Below are positions 23,757 through 28,187 of a DNA stretch of 28,187 nt, piece by piece. Origin of the DNA: JBOHTO01 sp050733695 (GTDB lineage Bacteria; Gemmatimonadota; Gemmatimonadetes; Gemmatimonadales; Gemmatimonadaceae); NCBI GenBank assembly GCA_050733695.1, contig JBOHTO010000014.1, forward strand, positions 1 to 28,187. Direction: 5' to 3'. Each line of letters starts with the position of its first letter. Within the stretch, counting starts at the first letter, position 1. A program made the position numbers and the translations under genes. A model generated the notes under the pieces. It was not told the DNA's origin. It saw nothing but the letters and a program-made list of their open reading frames with translations, and did no database searches.

Positions 23757-24569
23757 TCAGGTGGCGCGTTCCAGAAACTCGCGGATACGCGCACGATAAC
23801 TCTTGCCCGACTGCACGCGAGCTCCACTCCCCAGGATGATCACCCAGTCTCCATGGAACCACGGCTGCATCTCGCGGATTCGCTCCACGTTTACCATGGA
23901 CGAACGATGCACTCGCAGGAATACTCCCGATGGAAGGCGTTGCTCCAGGTGCGTCAGCGTGTCCCTGTGCATGTACGTATGCTTTCCCGTGTGGATGCGC
24001 ACGTGGTCATCGGCGGCCTCGATCCACTCGATATCGGCTACCGGGAGGAATGCAACGCGTCCATCCGCCCTGATCGCTATCCGGTCGAGCGGCCTCGAGT
24101 CGTCGCTCGGCTCTCCGGACCCGGGCCGCTCTGCCTGCATGGCGCGGAGCAGCCGCTCAATGGCGGGTGTGGCTCCCCACGACTTCGCCGTGTCCGCCGC
24201 CCGGGCAAGCGACACGACCCGGTCAATGGCGAATCCGAAGCGGTCGCGTTTGACCGGCTTCACCAGATAGTCGACGGCGTGCAGGTCGAAGGCGGCCAGA
24301 GCGTGCTGATCGTACGCGGTCACGAATATCACCGCTGGCATGCGGCTCACGCCCACTTCTCTCACCACCTGCAGGCCGTCCAGCTCCGGCATCTGGATAT
24401 CGAGGAGAACCAGACCTGGGCGGTCGCTGCGGATGCGCTCGACCGCAGTGCGCCCATCACCACACTCTCCTGCGACGACTACGTCATCGCGCTCCTCCAG
24501 AAGCATGCGGAGATGGGCCCGCGCGAGCGGCTCATCGTCGACCACGAGAGTGCGGAGTCGATCCCTCAT
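23757..24569 (-). CDS. LytTR-family response regulator
   Basis: This 270-residue regulator has an N-terminal receiver domain (acidic pair Asp11-Asp12, phospho-acceptor Asp57 in Leu-Leu-Asp-Ile-Gln-Met-Pro, Thr in Phe-Val-Thr-Ala-Tyr-Asp, Lys in Leu-Val-Lys-Pro). A linker and a C-terminal LytTR DNA-binding domain (about 163-268) follow, with Val-Ala-Asp-Ile-Glu-Trp-Ile-Glu-Ala, Phe-Leu-Arg-Val-His-Arg-Ser, and Val-Gln-Ser-Gly-Lys-Ser-Tyr-Arg. It binds DNA after phosphorylation. Its ATG overlaps the stop of the kinase gene by four bases, so the two form a coupled two-component pair. Target genes are unknown; the co-directional envelope genes upstream are candidates. The gene converges with the MFS gene. 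Confidence 0.93.
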   Translation of the reverse strand: MRDRLRTLVVDDEPLARAHLRMLLEERDDVVVAGECGDGRTAVERIRSDRPGLVLLDIQMPELDGLQVVREVGVSRMPAVIFVTAYDQHALAAFDLHAVDYLVKPVKRDRFGFAIDRVVSLARAADTAKSWGATPAIERLLRAMQAERPGSGEPSDDSRPLDRIAIRADGRVAFLPVADIEWIEAADDHVRIHTGKHTYMHRDTLTHLEQRLPSGVFLRVHRSSMVNVERIREMQPWFHGDWVIILGSGARVQSGKSYRARIREFLERAT

Positions 24570-25888
24570 GACGCGCGCGCCGTGGCCGCGTGCGCGACCG
24601 CGGCGCGATGAAATGGAATCGATATCAGGACGGAGAAACCGCTGCCAGGCGCCGTCACGACTTCGAGCCGATGATCATCCCCGTACAGCGAGATCAGGCG
24701 CGCGCGCGTGTTGCCCAGGCCAACGCCCTCCGGGCGTGAGGCGGCCGCTTCGTCTCCCACTCCGTCATCGCTCACGCGAAGCTCCAGTCGGCCGCCGTGA
24801 CGCGCAGCGAACACGTCCACCCGTCCGGCGGCAGCACGCGGCGCGATACCGTGCCTGATCGCGTTCTCCACCAGGGGCTGCAGGATGAAGCTGGGCACGG
24901 TCGCCTGCCTCGCTTCCGCCTCGACATCGATCGATACGACCAGTCGGTCCTGAAAGCGAACCTGCTGGATGGCAACGTAGTGCTGGAGTATTTCGAGCTC
25001 CCTGGCCAGCGATACCTCCTGTTCCCCGGCGCTGCCGAGGGAGAAGCGCAGCAGCTCGCTCAGACCCGACACCATCTGCTCCGCCGTACGCGGCGCCGAG
25101 TGAATGAGCGCTGTGATCGTGTTCAGGGTGTTGAAGAGAAAGTGCGGGCGGAGCTGGAGCTTGAGGGTTTCGAGCTGCGCCTGCGCGAGTCGAGTCTCGA
25201 GCTGATCCCGCTCGCGCGTTGCGCGGTAGTATCGCGTCGCGAGGCGCTCCTGCCAGCGCGTCGCGTATGTCGCTACGCCGCCTGCGACGCCCAGCAGGAG
25301 CAGCTTCGCACATTCATCCAGGGGCGAGACTGCGGCCATCGCCGCGGCGGTCACCGGACTCTCGACGAGCCGGATGCTGCCGGCAGCAACGAGCACCATC
25401 ACCAGTATCGCATATTCGCAGACGGCAAGCGCCGCGATCGCGGCCGCCTTGGACGTGGATGATGCGATGGGGCGCGCCGCGAGAATGACGAAGTATGCGA
25501 GGAAGATGGGGCTTCGAAGCGCGAGAGCTCCCGACTGCCCGACTGCGTATCCGCCAATTATGAGCGTGACCGCCGTGATGTCGACAACCGGGTTCACGAC
25601 GCCGAGCCAGCCCGGGAGAAGCGGGCGCGAATAGAACAGGCGATACTGCGCCGCGGTCCAGAGAAGCGTGGGGGCGAGAACGAGCACATTGACCAGATCG
25701 AGCGGTGCCGTCAGCGTGGGCGCGTATGCTGTCGCCGCAGCGGCGAGCAGGACGAGCACGGCCGCCCGAATACCGTTCAGAAGTCGCTCGGCGCGGTCGC
25801 GCTGCGCTTCGAGCAGCAGATGCGCCGGCTCGCGACCTGCCGATACGACTGCCGCCGAGTTCCTGAGAAGGCTCGCCATGCTCAGCAT
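24566..25888 (-). CDS. LytS/YehU-type membrane sensor histidine kinase
   Basis: This 440-residue kinase has an N-terminal region with about five to six transmembrane helices (residues 38-210), a coiled segment, and the His_kinase domain with phospho-acceptor His249 in Leu-Arg-Pro-His-Phe-Leu-Phe-Asn. A GHKL ATPase domain follows with Leu-Val-Glu-Asn-Ala-Ile-Arg-His-Gly (N box) and Asp-Asp-Gly-Val-Gly (G1 box). The membrane region does not show a recognisable ligand-binding domain such as 5TM-5TMR or PAS, so the signal is unknown. It is encoded with the LytTR regulator in an overlapping pair. An ATG at 25879 in the same frame is an alternative start. The gene follows YceI by 39 bases and may share its transcript. 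Confidence 0.92.
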   Translation of the reverse strand: MLSMASLLRNSAAVVSAGREPAHLLLEAQRDRAERLLNGIRAAVLVLLAAAATAYAPTLTAPLDLVNVLVLAPTLLWTAAQYRLFYSRPLLPGWLGVVNPVVDITAVTLIIGGYAVGQSGALALRSPIFLAYFVILAARPIASSTSKAAAIAALAVCEYAILVMVLVAAGSIRLVESPVTAAAMAAVSPLDECAKLLLLGVAGGVATYATRWQERLATRYYRATRERDQLETRLAQAQLETLKLQLRPHFLFNTLNTITALIHSAPRTAEQMVSGLSELLRFSLGSAGEQEVSLARELEILQHYVAIQQVRFQDRLVVSIDVEAEARQATVPSFILQPLVENAIRHGIAPRAAAGRVDVFAARHGGRLELRVSDDGVGDEAAASRPEGVGLGNTRARLISLYGDDHRLEVVTAPGSGFSVLISIPFHRAAVAHAATARAS

Positions 25889-25927
25889 GATATGGTACGT
25901 CGCACCGGTGCGGAACGGGCCGCCGTT

Positions 25928-26719
25928 CTAGCGAGCGCTTTCGATCGGCAGGGTGACCTCTACGCGGACGCGGACCGTGGGCGCGATTGCAAGCAGACCG
26001 GGATGCATGCGGCTCGCGCCGCGCGAGCCGATCCCGTAATCGGCGCGCCGGATGATCAGGCTTCCCGCGACCACCACGTGGCACTGCTCCGTATGGGTGA
26101 TCGTGTCGAGCTCCACGTCGCGCGAAATGCCGCGCAGCGTGAGTGTTCCGGGCAAGGGGAAAGTGTGCAGCACGTCCGCTGGCGGTGGTTTGCGCCCGTC
26201 GCCGTCGCGCGCGGCGTGGTAACCGTGTGCCGGGCGACGCAGCGCGCGGGTACCGGCCGACATGGGCTGGCAGCGAAAGGTGATCGTCGGAAAATGCGCA
26301 ACGTCGAGAAAGGGCGCGCCTCGCAGATGGTGATCGCGAAGCCCGATTCCCGTGTTGATGCTCCCGGCAGAAACGTCGACGTGAACCGATTCTACGGCCG
26401 GCGACCCAGCTGGCGACTCAGCCGGCGATTCGGGCTCTCCTGCCGGCGGCGACTTGGGTGTGCCCAACCCGTCGACCGGCGCGAAGTCGACCGGCGCGAA
26501 GTCGACCGGCACGGGGTCGACCGGCACGGGGTCGACCGGCACGAAATGGACGTGCCCGTCCAGCTCGTCGAACCTGCCCCTGACATTCAGGATACCAAAC
26601 CAGCGCACCTCGAACGCAACCCGGGTGTTGGTCGGGGTGAGAGAGACGACGCGTCCAGCACCAGCGGCGTGCGTCTCGCGGACGGAACCGCTGGCCATCA
26701 GCCAATCGCCGTCGGACAT
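25928..26719 (-). CDS. YceI-family protein with a repetitive insert
   Basis: The 263-residue product has the YceI lipocalin-like fold: Arg-Val-Ala-Phe-Glu-Val-Arg-Trp-Phe-Gly, Val-Arg-Gly-Arg-Phe, then Ser-Ile-Asn-Thr-Gly-Ile-Gly-Leu-Arg-Asp-His-His-Leu-Arg, Phe-Leu-Asp-Val-Ala-His-Phe-Pro-Thr-Ile-Thr-Phe and Gly-Thr-Leu-Thr-Leu-Arg-Gly. YceI proteins bind isoprenoid-like lipids and some counter stress in the periplasm. Two inserts interrupt the fold: residues about 59-108, Pro-Val-Asp repeats and Pro/Ser/Gly/Glu, and about 152-182, basic and Pro-rich. No signal peptide is visible, so it may be cytoplasmic, unlike many relatives. ATG at 26719; the ATG at residue 8 is an alternative. It sits between the cupredoxin lipoprotein (27 bases) and the kinase. 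Confidence 0.85.
   Translation of the reverse strand: MSDGDWLMASGSVRETHAAGAGRVVSLTPTNTRVAFEVRWFGILNVRGRFDELDGHVHFVPVDPVPVDPVPVDFAPVDFAPVDGLGTPKSPPAGEPESPAESPAGSPAVESVHVDVSAGSINTGIGLRDHHLRGAPFLDVAHFPTITFRCQPMSAGTRALRRPAHGYHAARDGDGRKPPPADVLHTFPLPGTLTLRGISRDVELDTITHTEQCHVVVAGSLIIRRADYGIGSRGASRMHPGLLAIAPTVRVRVEVTLPIESAR
26471..26545 (-). repeat. 15-bp tandem minisatellite, five copies, inside the YceI gene
   Basis: Five consecutive 15-base units begin GTCGACCGGC and end GCGAA, GCGAA, ACGGG, ACGGG and ACGAA. Each encodes a Pro-Val-Asp-containing pentapeptide on the minus strand, so copy changes keep the reading frame. The units differ in pairs, which suggests recent duplication by slippage. GTCGAC is repeated in every unit. 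Confidence 0.9.
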
Positions 26720-26746
26720 TCTCGACCGGCTCGACTGGTCACCCGC

Positions 26747-27373
26747 TCAGTGAACCCTTACCGTACCGTCCATTCCGCCATGAATGGTGCAGCGATAGTC
26801 GAACGTGCCTGCGGTGACGAACGTCCGACTGGCGGTCGTGCTGGTCTGATCTCCTGTATTTGACGGGGCTCCCTGTACTGCTGCGAACGTGACGTTGTGC
26901 GTGACGGATTCAAAGGTCCACGTGACGCTGCCGTCCCGCGCGATATCCACGGAGGACGGATCGAATGTGTTCCCGGTGGTCGCCGTGACCGCAGCGGCGT
27001 TGGGAAAGCCGCCAGCCGACACCGTAACGCCAGCCGTCGCCTCCTTTCTGATCCCGCCTATGGTGAGCTCGGCCGTAATCGTAGCGGTGCCCTCGGCAAC
27101 TCCCGAGACTACGCCGGCGTTGTTCACCGAGGCCTTCCCGGCATCGCTGGACGAGAAGCTGATCCCGGAAGTGCTCATGCTGCCGCCGCGATTGTCGCGC
27201 GCCGTGGCCGTGACCTGCTCGGTCTCTCCCACGGGTACGGTAAGAGCCGACGGGCTCAGTTGCAGCGTCGAGAAAACCGGCTCTGGCGGATCGGTGGAAC
27301 CGTCGCCGCCGCAGGCACCGAGAGCGAAGACGGAGAGCAGGACCAGACCGCGCGATGTACATCGAATGATCAT
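26747..27373 (-). CDS. Big2/cupredoxin lipoprotein with type 1 copper ligands
   Basis: The 208-residue product has a lipoprotein signal (Ala-Leu-Gly-Ala-Cys21, then Gly-Gly-Asp). A bacterial Ig-like Big2 domain (about 35-118) shows Leu-Gln-Leu-Ser-Pro-Ser-Ala, Val-Pro-Val-Gly-Glu-Thr and Ala-Thr-Ile-Thr-Ala. A plastocyanin/azurin-like domain follows (about 122-208). The expected copper ligands are present: His159 in Thr-His-Asn-Val, then Cys195, His198 and Met201 in Tyr-Arg-Cys-Thr-Ile-His-Gly-Gly-Met. This pattern fits electron transfer at a blue copper site on the membrane surface, with the Ig domain as a spacer. The ATG at 27373 has AAGGAG six bases upstream. It follows the CHRD gene by 49 bases. 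No redox partner such as an oxidase is in the window. Confidence 0.9.
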   Translation of the reverse strand: MIIRCTSRGLVLLSVFALGACGGDGSTDPPEPVFSTLQLSPSALTVPVGETEQVTATARDNRGGSMSTSGISFSSSDAGKASVNNAGVVSGVAEGTATITAELTIGGIRKEATAGVTVSAGGFPNAAAVTATTGNTFDPSSVDIARDGSVTWTFESVTHNVTFAAVQGAPSNTGDQTSTTASRTFVTAGTFDYRCTIHGGMDGTVRVH

Positions 27374-27422
27374 CGTTGACTCCTTCTTGTGGGTTGGGGT
27401 GAGGAATGGCGTGCGAACGTGG

Positions 27423-27935
27423 TCAGGGCAACTGGCCGCGTATGGCTCCCTGCGGATCCTGCGTCGTATGCAGGTTGACGTAGAAACCGGCCGGGTTGGC
27501 GCGGATCTCATCTGCGAGGACCGGCGATGCTGTCGTCGAACCCCGAAGGTCGAAGTGCTTGTCGCTGCTGCCAAAGCCGGGAGGGAATAGTGATACCACG
27601 ACGGGACCGTTAACGTCCTCGCCGCCACGGTGAATGTGTCCGGCGACGAAGGTCTCGCGCGCCGGGTTATGAACCTTGATCTTGAACTCGATCGTGTTGT
27701 CATCGTACAGCTTGATCTGGGCGTGCCCTCGCGCGACCGATTCCACGGGATCGGTTACGGGTTCGAAGCGGTTCTCGTTCTCGGGCCTCAGTTGTGTGTT
27801 GTAGCTTTCATGATGCCCGGTCGCGACGGCAGTCTGCGGCACCGGAGCCAGCGCCGGATCTGCGGCGGGCGACGTCGCTATCTCATCGCCGCATGCGGCG
27901 AGCGGGAGTACCAGGAAGAGGGCTAGACGGCGCAT
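27423..27935 (-). CDS. CHRD-domain lipoprotein
   Basis: This 170-residue protein has a canonical lipoprotein signal (Leu-Ala-Ala-Cys15). The CHRD domain shows Gly-His-Ala-Gln-Ile-Lys-Leu, Phe-Val-Ala-Gly-His-Ile-His-Arg-Gly, Gly-Pro-Val-Val-Val-Ser-Leu-Phe-Pro-Pro-Gly and the ending Pro-Gln-Gly-Ala-Ile-Arg-Gly-Gln-Leu. CHRD domains were named from chordin and occur in bacterial secreted proteins of undefined role; a repeated His motif here could bind metal, but this is not shown. GGAG at 27945-27948 lies nine bases before the ATG. The longer frame up to 28046 lacks signal character and was rejected. It is the first gene of the co-directional cluster running into the LytTR system. Confidence 0.9.
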   Translation of the reverse strand: MRRLALFLVLPLAACGDEIATSPAADPALAPVPQTAVATGHHESYNTQLRPENENRFEPVTDPVESVARGHAQIKLYDDNTIEFKIKVHNPARETFVAGHIHRGGEDVNGPVVVSLFPPGFGSSDKHFDLRGSTTASPVLADEIRANPAGFYVNLHTTQDPQGAIRGQLP

Positions 27936-28187
27936 GGGCGGGATCTCCAGCGAGTTGGATTGGTGGGCGCAGTGCCGCGCGTGGCGACCCTGTGCGTACC
28001 GCGCGCGTTCTCTGCGATACGGGATGTTGACCGGTGTTTGCGTCATGCCGGGTCCTTGTGAGCCGCGGCGGTCTCAAGATTAGCCGCGGGCCGGCACCAC
28101 TTGAACGACGTTGCGGCGAACGGCCCCTCCAGGGGGGTGAAAGCCGTCTTACCGGGCGCGAGTGGCGACCGTCAAGGGGGGTCAGGT
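27936..28187. other. right-flank stretch upstream of the CHRD gene
   Basis: No gene can be supported on either strand. It presumably carries the promoter of the CHRD-led cluster on the minus strand, but no convincing -35/-10 pair could be assigned. Short C- and G-runs near 28120-28187 have no clear structure. A gene beyond the window edge cannot be ruled out. Confidence 0.4.

Noticed and set aside
26471..26545. CRISPR-like array
   Set aside because: Units are contiguous 15-mers with no spacers and lie inside a reading frame; it is a minisatellite.
27936..28046. N-terminal extension of the CHRD protein
   Set aside because: The extension is basic and hydrophilic, while the ATG at 27935 has a ribosome binding site and begins a canonical lipoprotein signal.

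Overview
The window looks like a chromosomal stretch from a GC-rich, Gram-negative-type bacterium, most plausibly a Gemmatimonadota member. The pointers are lipoprotein-type signal peptides, S9 peptidases, TonB-receptor 'plug' proteins with a Cys-Gly-Val-(I/V)-Val-Ile-Trp-Thr-Arg end, and a RES/Xre toxin-antitoxin pair. The taxon is inferred from gene style only. No rRNA, tRNA, CRISPR array, transposase or phage gene was seen. About 95% of the sequence is coding and many genes start with GTG.

Layout. 203-2325 (+): a three-gene arsenosugar-type set (CMD/AhpD-like protein, radical-SAM ArsS, TVP38/TMEM64 membrane protein). 2337-5327 (-): a large secreted S9 peptidase. 5453-5872 (+): a small secreted protein made of two copies of a Cys-containing motif. 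5879-7774 (-): a GH9 glycoside hydrolase. 7935-8862 (+): an Xre/MbcA/ParS antitoxin and RES toxin, with a visible promoter and a palindrome. 9004-10802 (+): an NSS-family sodium symporter and a 56-residue MetS-like small subunit that overlaps it by four bases. 11043-12686 (+): a SpoIID/LytB lipoprotein followed by a strong hairpin. 12863-17679 (+): two tandem paralogues with carboxypeptidase-regulatory domains and a C-terminal TonB-receptor plug but no beta-barrel. 17717-21233 (+): a complete phosphorylated serine pathway (HAD phosphatase, class V aminotransferase, PGDH). 21324-23742 (+): a NamZ-type exo-muramidase (DUF1343) and an Fsr-like MFS transporter. 23757-27935 (-): a five-gene co-directional run, in transcription order CHRD lipoprotein, Big2/cupredoxin lipoprotein, YceI protein with a 15-bp minisatellite, LytS-type kinase, LytTR regulator.

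How they fit together. Three themes recur: envelope and secreted proteins (S9, GH9, SpoIID, NamZ, plug-only proteins, CHRD, cupredoxin), amino-acid supply (serine operon, NSS symporter) and stress or defence modules (arsenosugar, toxin-antitoxin). The least explained parts are the tandem plug-only paralogues, the duplicated-motif secreted protein, and the CHRD/cupredoxin/YceI run that leads into a LytS/LytTR two-component system. I did not find a clear new defence or mobile system.
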